From Cymbidium sinense (taxonomy: Eukaryota; Streptophyta; Magnoliopsida; Asparagales; Orchidaceae): a stretch of DNA of 64,000 nucleotides. Location of the stretch: positions 106,271,121 to 106,335,120 of the forward strand of contig CM038222.1 in NCBI GenBank assembly GCA_021442155.1, written 5' to 3'. Positions 50,904 through 63,333 of this stretch are shown piece by piece. The translations under genes and the position numbers were made by a program. Under the pieces are notes generated by a model. The model searched no databases. It was given only the letters and a program-made list of their open reading frames with translations, and was not told the origin of the DNA. Every line of letters starts with the position of its first letter. The stretch's first letter is position 1.

Positions 50904-53900
50904 TTTAAAAAATGTAGGACTAAAATTCTAGCAGCACAAGATTGCAGAGATGCATAGAGTTGAAGACTTATTCCAAGAAGGATGCTTCACTACCTAATTC
51001 TGTAAATGCTCCAAATATAAATTAGAGGCTTGACCTAATGGAATTTATGAGAATTATGAGTTCTTTCTTCTCATTTGAGGAAATGAACCTATCCCTGACT
51101 TTTCTGGACTTATCACCCTCCTAGAAAGGTTGCGAGCTGACACCACCTAAGTGCATTTAATTCCATGAGTTTAGTCTTCATGTTATGCAAGATGGCTTCA
51201 TTGTTACATTTTAGGAATTAATCTAAGAACCTAAACTCACTCTCAAACCCTAAGATAATGTTGGGTATGATATGTACCTAATTAATGCAACAAATTTTAT
51301 TTTATTTTATATTTTAGGACTCACAATTTATTTTAAGGACAGCGTATGTAATTAATGCCTACAATAATATGCAGTAAGAAGTGGTCTTGGGCTAAATCAG
51401 AAAGAGAAGGCACACTTCCCCCAAGTAGGGTGGTCATCCTCAATGGCTAGATGGCCCTTTATGTGTAATGGGTGAAGCACCCAATTCAAGGAGAGCGAAC
51501 AATATGCTATCATGTCTTGCAAAAGCTAAATATTTTTAGTTTATTTTAAGTTGTTCCCAGGGCTTTAATTTATATGAGGTTATAAGTTTATTACTTTTAT
51601 GTTCAATTTATTTAGATTTAGGTGGGATATAAAATTTAGTTTTCCTAAGAGCCTTTTTCTAGGCATTTCAACACAAAAACACAACACAGAAAAAACCTAG
51701 AAAAACATGTTATTTCTATTGTGCACCTAAAATAAATCAAACTAATTTAATTAAAATAGGAAAATGTGATTGGGTACCACTATACACTCTTGAAAAAAGA
51801 TAAAATGGGTAGTTGAGCTCTGCCATTATACAACCTAGCCTATAACTAAAAGTTTGATTTTATATGGGTCTTCTTCAAGGACCTCTACGGGCTTCATAAG
51901 GGACCACTGAGACCATGCACTGGTAGGGTTAGCTCATGCTATTCCTAAAACCTATAGATCCTAACCTAATTCTAGGCTTAAATTATATTTAAAATTCCAA
52001 AAAAAATTTCTAAACCCTGTAAAACAGGCATTATGAAATACACACATCACATTAGCAATTATAACAGAAATATACAGGCTTTGCATTAATTGCATGCCAA
52101 GCCCACCTATCTGATTGGGCTATACTTAGGGACTCATACAACACTTGCAAATAAATAATATTTATATATATTTTATTATGACAATCCTTTTTAGTACAAC
52201 TGCTTTGCAAAAAATAGTGTTAGACTAAGAAAGAACATCCTACCATCTAGTATAATGGTAAACAATCCTAGCTATCCAGTCTAAAATATTATACCACCAA
52301 AAAATAAAAATTTATAACACATCACATAATATCACAAAACATTGACCTAACATAAGTCTATGGTTGGTGACCTAATAATCTAGTGTGTATGACAATGGGT
52401 TTGTGTGGTATGATTATACGAGGCATTTTAAGGTCAAGTTTTGATTTGATTTTCAAAGGTGGTTTAATTTATTGTCGGGTAGTTTCAATTTAAGTAACTG
52501 AATTGATTTATAAAATTATTTCTATTTTATGTTTGCTTTTATATTAAGGTGGAATTTAAGTTTTAAAAAATGAAGAATGTAATTAGTCCCACTTTGGATG
52601 GAACCCATTCTATTCAACATCCTAAATCTTAATAAAATAGACTTTCATCCATTCTAGATGGTCAAGCTAATATCTTAAGTATCTTAATTATCTTCTTCTG
52701 AATTCATTTAAGTGATTAATGTTTTAATTTTCTTTTTAAAATTTAGAGTTTATGTAATCTAATTTTATTGAAGTTTGAAGATTTCATTATTGTTTCATTT
52801 CCTTTTCTTTGATTAATATTTCTTTAGTTTGGTTTATTAAAATTGATGATATTTTTTTCAAATGTTTTTATCAAATGATTTCATTCATTTTTGTTTTATG
52901 TTCTTTAATTTTATAACTTAGCTTTATATTTAATCTTATGTTTCCTTTCATTTGATTAAATGTTCATTTAATTTGATCTTACTTATTCATTTCATTAGTG
53001 TTTAAGAATTTGGATGAGTTAGATAACCTTGATTATTTTGAATTTTAATTACTTGATTTATTTGAATTTGAGTTGATATTATTTATTTACTTCATTAATG
53101 TTTATAATTATTAGTGTTTATGTTCAGTAGCTTGAATTAATCCAATTAATTTATTTAAGTTTACATTGTAATTCAATCTTAGTTTAAATGGTTTTAATTA
53201 TATCATTTAAATGACTTATTATGTTTTCATTTTGAAACATAATAAAATAGACTTTCATCCATTCAATAAGGTCAAGCTAATATCTTAAGTATCTTAATTA
53301 TCTTCTTTTGACTTCATTTAAGTGATTAATGTTTTAGTTTTCTTTTTTTTAAGTTTATAGTTTATGTAATCTAATTTTATTGAAGTTTGAAGATTTGATT
53401 ATTGTTTGATTTCTTTTTCTTTGATTAATATTTCTTTATTTTGGTTTATTAAAATTTATGTTTTTTTTTTCAAATGTTTTTATCAAATGATTTCATTCAT
53501 TTATGTTTTATGTTATTTAATTTTATAACTTAGCTTTATATTTAATCTTATGTTTCCTTTCATTTGATTAAATGTTCATTTAATTTGATCTTACTTATTC
53601 ATTTCATTAATATTTATGAATTTGGATGAGTTAGATAACCTTGATTATTTTGAATTTTAATTACTTGATTTATTTGAATTTCAATTGATTTTATTTATTT
53701 ACTTCATTATTTTTTATGTTTATTAGTGTTTATGTTCAGTAACTTGAATGAATCCACTTAATTTATTTAAGTTGACATTGTAATTCAATCTTAGTTTAAA
53801 AGGTTTTAATTATATCATTTAAATGACTTATTATGTTTTCATTTTGAAACATAATAAAATAAGCTTTCATCCATTCCAGAAGGTCAAGCTAATATCTTAA

Positions 53901-56900
53901 GTATCTTAATTATCTTCTTTCAAATTCATTTAAGTGATTAATGTTTTAATTTTTTTTTAAGTTTAGAGTTTATGTAATCTAATTTTATTGAAGTTTGAAG
54001 ATTTCATTATTGTTTCATTTCTTTTTCTTTGATTAATATTTCTTTTATTTGGTTTATTAAAATTTATGATGTTCTTTTTTTCAAATGTTTTTATCAAATG
54101 ATTTCATTGATTTATGTTTTATGTTGTTTAATTTTATAACTTAACTTTATATTTAATATTACGTTTCCTTTCATTTGATTAAATGTTCATTTAATTTGAT
54201 CTTACTTATTCATTTCAAATGTTTATGAATTTGGATGAGTTAGATATCCTTGATTATTTTGAATTTTAATTACTTGATTTATTTGAATTTCAATTGATTT
54301 TATTTATTTACTTCATTAATGTTTATGTTTATTAGTGTTTATATTTAGTAGCTTGAATGAATCCACTTAATTTATTTAAGTTGACATTGTAATTCAATCT
54401 TAGTTTAAAAGGTTTTAATTATATCATTTAAATGACTTATTATGTTTTCATTTTGAAACATAATAAAATTCATTAATTTATACATTCTTAATTCATTGAT
54501 TAACTTAATATGGAATTTTACTTCTAAAGGTTTCATTATTTCATAGAATTTCTTAAAGTTTATTTATTATTCATAACCTTAAAAAAGAACTTAGGCCACT
54601 CTAGACACCAAAATTACCCAAATAGATTTGTAATTTTCAAAGTCATTTAATTATTCCTTTTTTTATTTCCATTTGAAATTGCTATTATTTATTAGCATTA
54701 AAATGGCTTAAAGTATTTTTAATATTAATAATTTTGTATTTGAGTATAATGTTTGAGAGATTAAATATCTTTGATTTAAATTAATTCAATTTATTTAATG
54801 TAAATTCATTAATGTAATGGTTTAGGGTTTAATATATTTTATATTTTTAATTATTTTATTAAACCTAAATATGTAATTAATCAAAATATTTAACTTGAGA
54901 GGATTAAGAAAATTTTCTTAAGTATTATGACTTTAATAAAAATAATATTAAGTGAATTTTATAAATGTTTATAATTTCTATAATTTATAATTTTAAATTT
55001 CATTCAAATTGACCGAGGGATTAGAAATTCAACAACTCATAGTTTAGAGATCATTTAATCTTAAATGTTTTATGGAAAGTGGGGTTCCTTGCCAAATTTT
55101 AACTCTCTTAAATTTCACCTTAATGAAATGTGTAATTTAATATTAATTAAGGTTTTAATTATTTTAATAAAAATTAAATTAAACTAAAATTCTTCTCTAA
55201 AAGATGCATCCATAGAGGATCATTTAGAATTTTTGGAAATTTGGTTGATTTATTATGATTTTTTAAAGTTCATTTCAGGGTTTATTAGATTCTAGAGAGT
55301 TTTAATGATATTTTTGGATTCATGAAGGTTTATTATGAAGATTCAAGTTGATTTTATAATTTTGATGATTTGTCCAATTTACTAATACTTAATTTCAATA
55401 AATTGATAGCTTATGATTGAATTATTCATATATATATAAATTTACTTTTCAATAAATCATGAAAAGAATTATCTAAGGTGTGTTTTAAGGTCAATTTTAC
55501 TTTTCCAAAGTTTCAAATTAATTGGATCTAAGGTTTGAGTTTAATTTGGGTTTGTTTATATTCATTTAAACTCAAATTAACCAAAAAATACCAAATAAAA
55601 ATTAGGGAATTTTGGTTTAATGGATTCCCCTCACTAAGATTAATCTATAGAGCCCTTATTTGCATATTTTTTGATTGAGTGTTTTATTTTATATGCATTT
55701 CTTAATTCTTGGTATATTTTGTAACTTTTAAATTTCAAAAATGTAATTTTCTTAATTAAGTCTATGAACGCTAATTAGGCACTACTTTTTGCGTGTTAGT
55801 TATGTATAGGTTCACACACGATCCACATGGATCCTGTGTTATAATGGCAGTGGGATGTAGTTTGATCTTGGTCATCCGATCTAAGATTGGACGACTTAGA
55901 ATCGCCTTATGGAAACTATATGGGTTTCAATTAAAAATACGACTATCCCACCCCTTTGATTGCTTTATAGGCCGAGCTCCACCCCTTTGATGAAAGTTTG
56001 GCTTGCCGGCAGCATGGGGATTGAGGAATGGGTGGATTATTCTTTGTTTTGCTTGAGGAAGGTGTTTGTGCTCAGGATGGTTTCAGAAATGTTCTCTCCT
56101 CTCTTTCCATTGATGGCCAAAAGATATATGAAGAGAGAGAGAGAGCAATCACTTTTTGTCCATGGTGATTGCCACTCTTGGAGGCTAGCTCCAAGGGGTG
56201 GTTAATTAATTGGGGTCAATCCAAAGCAGCTCAAATGAGGAATGGAGGAGAGGAAATAGAATATGGAGAATTTATTTGTATGCTTGACCTTACCTTTCAT
56301 GGCATATTCTCTCTATTTCGATTGACTTGAAGCCTTTGAATTATTTTAATATTTGTTTCCAATTAATCTTAACTCCTCTTAGGATGAGTTTAGATTCATT
56401 CCCATGTAATTAGTTTGGGTTTGAGTTCAAATGTCCACATTAGGCCCATTTGGGTTTAGTTTAATTTTGGGTTAGGCTAAACAAGGATAATGTTTATTAT
56501 TGAATCATTTAGATTGGTAGTTAACCATCCAAATCAAATTTGAGATGATTTGGATTAATTAACTTCATTTTATTTAATGTTAGGTTAGAATTCATACCCA
56601 ATTTGACCCAAATTGGGTTTAATGAGTTAACATGGATTTGATTGGGTCAAATGACCATATTATTTAAATTAAATCCAATAATTGATTGAATTATGTTTAA
56701 TGATGATTTCCAAATGTTTTTGCATATTCAATTTGGGTTGATTTTAATTTAATTTGGGTTTAAGTTTAAGGAAGGCAATTTTGACCAAGTGGTTTAATTA
56801 GCTTATTTGAAGCCTTATTGGTTCTATATTTCCTTAGATTTTTGTTTAAACATGTTCATATAATGATTCTAAGTTCTTGGTATTACTTAATTTGATCAAA

Positions 56901-57368
56901 TTTTGGTGGGTTGACCTTTGACTTGGTGGAACCCACATGAGTCAACTTTATGTCAAATGGCTGACCATTTTTTGTTCTTTATTTGAATTTAGTTTTAGGA
57001 TTTCATTCATGTATTAACTTTATGCTTTTGTTTGTTTGATTTGATTTCAATTTATTTTGATTTTATTTGAATGTTTTTGGGTTTAAATGATTTTGAGCTT
57101 AAATAGGGTAGTTAGGTTAACCATCCCAATTACTTTAGCCTAAGTTCAACTAGATTTAATTTTCAATTAGATTGTGTTTGGGTCAATTATTTGTTTAGAT
57201 TTTGGGAGGTATGGATCCACCTAATCTGATTATGTTATGTCAAACCCTAGGAAAATTTACTAGGTCACTAAGCATAGTATCCTAAGTGCTTAATTAAGAG
57301 GCTCTTAAAAGTGTCCCTAATTATTGATTTAGAGATGATGTTAACCTTATCCAAAAATGAGGTCAATA
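50904..57368 (-). mobile_element. P6, 5' part: P-family unit inserted in gypsy RT
   Basis: In element orientation it begins at 57,368 with TATTGACCTCATTTTTGGAT. It contains the conserved block around 55,630-55,700, a GC-richer stretch (55,790-56,280), a 3 x 610-bp tandem array (52,631-54,461) and the P-specific words down to 50,904, where the P5 composite interrupts it. With 40,626-41,857 the unit is about 7.7 kb. Removing it rejoins the gypsy RT frame exactly. It is non-coding. Confidence 0.75.
52631..54461. repeat. Three tandem copies of a ~610-bp unit
   Basis: Units start at 52,631, 53,241 and 53,853 with AATAAAATAGACTTTCATCC or a close variant, and end TTCATTTTGAAACAT. Lengths are 610, 612 and 609 bases, with high identity by eye. 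A short leftover (AATAAAAT) follows at 54,462. Confidence 0.95.
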
Positions 57369-57760
57369 TTGCCATTCTATAAAGAGCCTTCACAATAGGA
57401 GATGTATCAGGCACTACCTCAATGAAAAACTCTACCTTTCTCTCTCAGTAGGTAAACTCATCAACTCTTCTGAAAATACACCTAGAAATTCCTAACCACA
57501 AGAACATCTTCAATAGTAGCTACATTTTCACTCTCATCTCTTACATAAGCAAGAAATTCATCATTTGCTTTCCTCCATATTTTATCAACCTATATGGTTG
57601 ATATCAAAGATGATAGAACACCTCTAGCACCTTGAAAATAAAATAGTTCACTAGAAACACATAAGACTACTCTCTTCCGATTACAATCAATACATGCTCC
57701 ATATCTACTCAACTAATTCATTCCCAAGACAATATTAAATTAAGTCAAAAGTAATATAAT
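57369..57760 (-). pseudogene. Gypsy protease end and RT N-terminus
   Basis: On the minus strand: IILLLT, FNIVLGMN, LSRYGACIDCNRKRVVL, a FLAYVRDESE segment, VFH.. and finally ALYRMA, where P6 breaks the frame. These are the end of the gypsy aspartic protease (the ILGMDWL block) and the linker into RT. Stops stand at the Trp position after LGMN and at several other places. To the left the frame resumes at 40,625, and to the right across P7 at 61,405. Confidence 0.85.
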
Positions 57761-60700
57761 TATGTTGAATTTTGTTTTTAACACCATATAGATGTTAGAG
57801 GTACTTATTTAAGCAATAAAATATGTCATTAAGGAATAAATATATTATCATGAAATATAAACATAGTATCCTATAATGGATTTGATTATGTAATAAAGAC
57901 TCCTAAGGTTGATGGGTCTTCGATGCACTAAATATTTTTTCCCTGAACAATATCGAGAAGTTGAACATAGATTATTTTATTGCAAGGTTCATAGTTCCCT
58001 ATAAGGGCAAGCCCCTATAGTGAATTACATCTTAGAAGAAATGAAATTCCTCAAAGAAGACTCTCGATCAAAAAAACTTACCTTTATCTTTATGAATTTC
58101 AAATATTTTCTTAAAAGTATTCATAATTTGGAAATTTAAAAGGGAATGCTCTAAGAAAGAAGATTTATTTTTAGAAGCTAAAGGGATTAAGTAGAAAATG
58201 CTTTCGAATACTAAGAAGTCTAATAAGCATTTTGTTTATCTTATCATTGGGATTTACTTTTTTGAAACTGAAAATTTTGAGATCATGAGTTAATATTTTA
58301 TTAGAATTTTAAACTTAGATTCTGACAGCATAAGACTACCAAAATTCCTAGGAGTTGAAGACTTACTCCAATAGGATGCTTCGATCCCTAATTCTAGAAG
58401 TAGTTCTGACATAAGTCTAGTTTGAGAATTATCAATTTTCTTTCCTTACTTGAGAAAATTGACCTATTCTGACTCTTCTGAATTTACTCCCCACCTAGAT
58501 GGGTTGCTAGCTAACACCACCAAGCAATTTTAAAATCATGAGTACAATTTTCTGCCATGTAAGATGGCTAGGCAATCATATTTAGAAAAGAAAGCTATGA
58601 GCCTAAACTCACTCTCTAACTCTAAGTTATTGATTGGTATGTCATGTGCCTAACTAATGAATTAATTTTTATTTAATATGTATTTTGACTCATTATTTCA
58701 TTTAAGGCTTTAGGTATACAAGTCATGCCTAAAGTGAGATGCAATTACGAAAGAGTCGTGGACTAAATTAATAATAGAAGGCACACTTCTAAGAGAAGGG
58801 CGGTCATCCTCATAGGTTAAATTCCTCTTTATGTGTAATGGGTAAAACACCCACTTCATGAAGTACAAAGAATATGCTAGCATGGTTCATAAATTTAATT
58901 ATTTTTATTTTCTTTTAGTTGTTAATGGCCAAGACTTTGTTTATAATGAAGTTATGAATTATTTATTTATATTTGAGCTGAATTAATTTAATGGGATAGA
59001 AAATAAAATTTTTCTGAGAGTTGATGCATCCAAGCTTCATCGCAACATATAACAATCAGAGAAACAAATTTATGAAAAGCATGCAATTCTATTACACACC
59101 CCGAAATAAATTATGCCAAATTTAATTAAATAAAATAGGCTAGTGCAATCTAGTACTGTTGCATCCCCCGAAAAAGAAAAAAGTGGATAGCCAAGCTATG
59201 CCCTTATACATCCAAGACTAAAACTAAAAGTTTGGTCTATGGGGGTCTTTATTTAGGATCACCACCTTCTTCAGGGACTTTCACAAGCTCCATAGGGGAC
59301 CATCAAATAAGTATAATCAGCTCCCACTAATCCTAAATCTCATAGATCCTAACTTAAGTTTAGGCTCAAATTCATTTTAAAATTCAAAAAGAAAATCCTA
59401 AACCATACAAAACAAACATCAAAAAAATATACAACACACAAACAATTTATATTTCAAACATACATGCATAACATTAGTGATTGCCAAGCCCACCTTTCCT
59501 ATTATGCTATACTTAGGGATTAAGCAGCATCTACAGGAAAATAACATTTATTATATTTATGATAATAGTCCCTTTAAGCACAGCCCCCTGCAAAAAATAA
59601 TATTAGCTTAAAAAGAATGTCTTAACATCTAAATTAGTGAGCAAGTAATCTTACCCATCTAGCCTAAAATAGTACACCATAAAATAAGAAAAAGAATCAC
59701 ATGACAATCAACTTGGGCTGATGGCTTGATTGTGATATCATCTTTTTGGATATCTTTGACTTTCATGACCACTTCTTTCCTTTCTCCTTCCAACTTGGGT
59801 TGATGGCATGATTGGCTAAGGCATGTTTCCTTTTTTGAGTTAGAAGGATGAATGGATGAGGCATGGGGAAGGATGAGAGCTTCAATTTCATGTGCATGTG
59901 CTTTGGCCTTTCTTATTATATTATTTTTTTATGGATCCACATCACCTTAAGTCCACCTCAAATAACCTTAGGTTATTAGTTTCCTACCTAAACCAAGCCC
60001 ATAGTGGGCTATGAGTCAAACTCAAGGTCATTTGAGCCGAGTTTGGGTTTGAGTGCCTTGGATTAATATACTTAGGTTTGATTTAATTTAGGTTGAGCAA
60101 TATCATTCTCTTTGATTGATTGAGCTTAGATTTAGCCTTACAATCATCTTAATTATTTATTGAGTTATTTATGGATTAATTGACTCATGCCATGTTTATG
60201 TTTGATGTGGTTTAAGCTAGTTTGACCTATTTAATCTAAACAAGTCAAGTTGGGTTTTCTAACCTATATGATCATTTTTTGAATATGTATTAGGTTCAAT
60301 TATATTCAATCATTTATGATGATTATTTAATTTGAATTAGGTTTTGGTTTGAGCTAAATTTACCCATTTTGATGTCGGCTAAGTTGAACTTAATTAACTC
60401 AAATGACTATTTAACTCAGTCAAGGTGTGTTTTAGCTCTACTCATGTTTTATTAAATTTTTGATGTCATTTAAAGCAATTAATTTTATTTTATTTATATT
60501 TTATTTTAATTTTGACCCATTTTGACTCAATTGGGGCTTCAAAGGTCAAATGGATTCACTTGGGTCAAATGATCAAATTTAACAAATTAAACTCAATGAT
60601 GATGGATTAAATTATGTTTAATTATGAAATTAAAATATTTGAAGTATTAAATTTGACTTGATTTTAATTTAATTTAATTTGTGTTTGAGTTTAATGAGGA

Positions 60701-61399
60701 TGATTTAGGTTTATTTGAGTCGAAGGACACAATTAATCCATTCAAGGCCTTATTGCATTTAGATTTGTTTAGAATGTTTAGGAATATTTATTTGATGGTT
60801 TTGAGCCTTCAAGATGGCTTAATTTAACCAAATTGTGATCGATCACCTTTTGACTTGGTGGGGCCCACATGGATCAACTCTAAGTCAAATGACTTGATTG
60901 ACCACTTTGAACTTCATCTAGATTTATTTTTGGGTTCATTTATATTTATTTAATTTTTTGTTTTTAGTTTAATTGAATTTAATTTATTTTTGATTTTTCT
61001 TGGACTTAGGTGATTTTAAGCTTAGATGGGTTAATTGAGTTAATCAAACCCAATTACCTCAATATGGGCTCAATTGAATTTAGATTTCAATTCAAATATG
61101 TTTAGTTTTGACTTCTATTAAGTTTTATTAGATTTGGTTTATTCTGGGTTCACATAATCCAATTGGTTTAGGATAGGTCCTAAAAGGGTCCACTATGATC
61201 AATTTGGCTTTCACTTTAGGGTATTTAAGTTTGATTTGATTTGAAGCTTGATTTTGGTCTTAGATTTATATTTGATTTAATTTTGATCTACTCATATACC
61301 AGTCACTATGCCTAATCAAGAAACTCTTGATCTAAGATTACAGGTCCTAATTACTGGGTTCAAGGATAATGTTAGCCTCATTCAAAAATTATGTCAACA
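57761..61399 (-). mobile_element. P7: P-family unit, short form, 3.6 kb, in gypsy protease
   Basis: In element orientation it begins at 61,399 with TGTTGACATAATTTTTGAAT and ends ...CAAAATTCAACATA. The flanks ATAAT (57,756-57,760) and ATAAT (61,400-61,404) are an exact 5-bp target duplication. Removing the unit joins the protease frame (MLI with ILLLT). It shares the P start, the P words near 57,900 and 58,700-59,200, and the end, but lacks the central ~3.5 kb of the long units. There is no coding sequence. Confidence 0.8.
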
Positions 61400-61660
61400 A
61401 TAATCAACATAGACTCTAATTTTCTATCTAAAATCTCAATATCACAAATACAAGCTTGAGTAGCAATCAAATAATCTCCGGTGGGTACAAGAACAGATAG
61501 ACCATGTGATAAAATAATAGGAAGTACATTTAGAAAAGTAAAAAATCTCTCATATATAAAAGAATGACATGCACCAGAATCAAGTAAAATTTTACAGGGC
61601 AATGATAAAATGAAAGCTATACTTGTCACAACATCGAGTGCATCCTTAGCCTCCTGCTAA
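61400..61660 (-). pseudogene. Gypsy aspartic protease, N-terminal part
   Basis: On the minus strand the open segment reads PCKILLDSGACHSFIYERFF with the D-S-G-A active-site motif, then SHGLSVLVPTGDYL and CDIEILDRKLESML, where P7 interrupts. This is the retropepsin of the chromovirus, which would cleave the Gag-Pol precursor. The active-site motif is intact, but flanking stops isolate the fragment. Confidence 0.85.
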
Positions 61661-62765
61661 GTCAAACTATATACTCTAGGCTAAGTTGGAGTGGTAGCAA
61701 CTAATGAAGCAACAAATCCTTGTTGACTCTCTCCTACTTGTCTCCTAGTGAATCTCCCAACACCTCTACTAGATGACCCATCATTGAAAGCTCTTGATGG
61801 GACTGTCCTATGCTGTCTATCATATCTCTAATTTTCTCGAACATCCAGCCTACTCTCAAAAGCTCTCTAGAAACACTGAGCTATCTTGTGGTCAAACTGA
61901 CCACACCTAAAACACTGAACAAAAAATAAATAACATCGACCATAATGCCTCCTGCCACATGAAGTACATCCTGGAGCACTACTTTGAGAACTCCTACTCC
62001 CAAAGGCTATATAACCTCTCCTTGAGTCATATGGCTCAAATTGACTGTTCTTCCCACTAGCACCACTCCTAGAAGATTCCCCTCTAAATCTCTTTTGGGT
62101 CACATCTAAATACTACTGAGTCGATATTAAATCATTCTCTATCAATCTTTTCCTCTCAATGAGCTCATTGAAATATATGATATGAAATGAAACTAATGGA
62201 TGCCTAAAATTATCCCTCAATTCTTTCAGAAAGCGATAACATTTCTCTCAAAAGTATTAACTAGTTGGGGGGCATATCTAACAAGAGTAGTAAACTCGGC
62301 CTCATACTGCATCACTATCTTATTCCCTTGAACTAATCTCAAGAAAGACTCCTACATCTATTATTTAACTATGGAGGTACAAATCAATCTCTAAAAGTAT
62401 TAGTAATTTGCTCCCAAGTGATTTCAGCATTCAGCTTACCTTACAATTTATTCTTCTATTGACCTAGCCACCAACGCTCAGCCTCACCATCTAGGAAAAA
62501 GACTATTAGAGCTACCTTACAGTTCTCCATGCACTTCATGCTATCAAAAGATTTCTTTAATCTCAATAATAAATCTTTAATAACATGGAGCTCCACTACT
62601 CCTTTAAAATAAGGTGACTTCAATCTTAATAATAACTGTAATGTCTATCTCCCTCCTCTACTCATGAAGTAAACATTCTGGTCTGAGCATCACTCATTAA
62701 TTGATCTACAAAACTAGCAAATTGTGTTATTGAATCTGATGTCATAGAACTTTGTTCATGATATC
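61661..62765 (-). pseudogene. Gypsy gag with zinc knuckle
   Basis: On the minus strand from about 62,765: SSMTSDSITQFAS-like start region, MKCMENCKVALIVFFLDGEA, ERWWLGQ, ITWEQITNTFRD, VQGNKIVMQYEAEFTTLVRY, APQLVNT, a basic region (TQKRFRGESSRSG), then CTSCGRRHYGRC and the zinc knuckle CFRCGQFDHKIAQC (CX2CX4HX4C). This is the normal Gag order of Tekay/Del elements: capsid-type helical domain then nucleocapsid. Several stops and at least two frameshifts break it. The true start codon is uncertain. Confidence 0.85.
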
Positions 62766-62924
62766 TTAATACTTACGCCTGATATGCACATGCAATAATT
62801 TAACTTAATATATATATAAAAGAAGGGTAGAAAAGAAAATAACCTAAAGCTACCTAAATTTGTACCACACATTTACTATTCATTCATATGGCCCTGGTTA
62901 CAAATCAATTATTCCAAATCCATT

Positions 62925-62936
62925 GCTCTGATACCA
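62925..62936 (-). other. Primer binding site (initiator tRNA-Met type)
   Basis: On the minus strand TGGTATCAGAGC, the standard plant retroelement PBS, lies 11 bases after the LTR end TGTGACA. Confidence 0.9.
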
Positions 62937-62947
62937 TTTTATATAAC

Positions 62948-63257
62948 TGTCACAGCCTAACCCAATTTAAATTTTCATATCTCAGCTGGTCACATTGTGT
63001 CGAGATGTAATAGTTAGTTAATAGTTAATCAAATCATATCACAACTATACATCAAAATAACAATCATGGTATGATTCTTCCACCAAAAAAATACGTATAC
63101 TATCATGATGGTCGAAAGAATATGTCTAAAATATGAACATACCTAAGGTCAGGCTCTTAACAGTAACCAAAAGCCTCTACTCAACTTAAGCTTTATCAAT
63201 TCCTAAACTAACACATGTGAATATAATAAGCGTGAACACAATTTTCAATACACAAAA

Positions 63258-63333
<76 letters not shown>

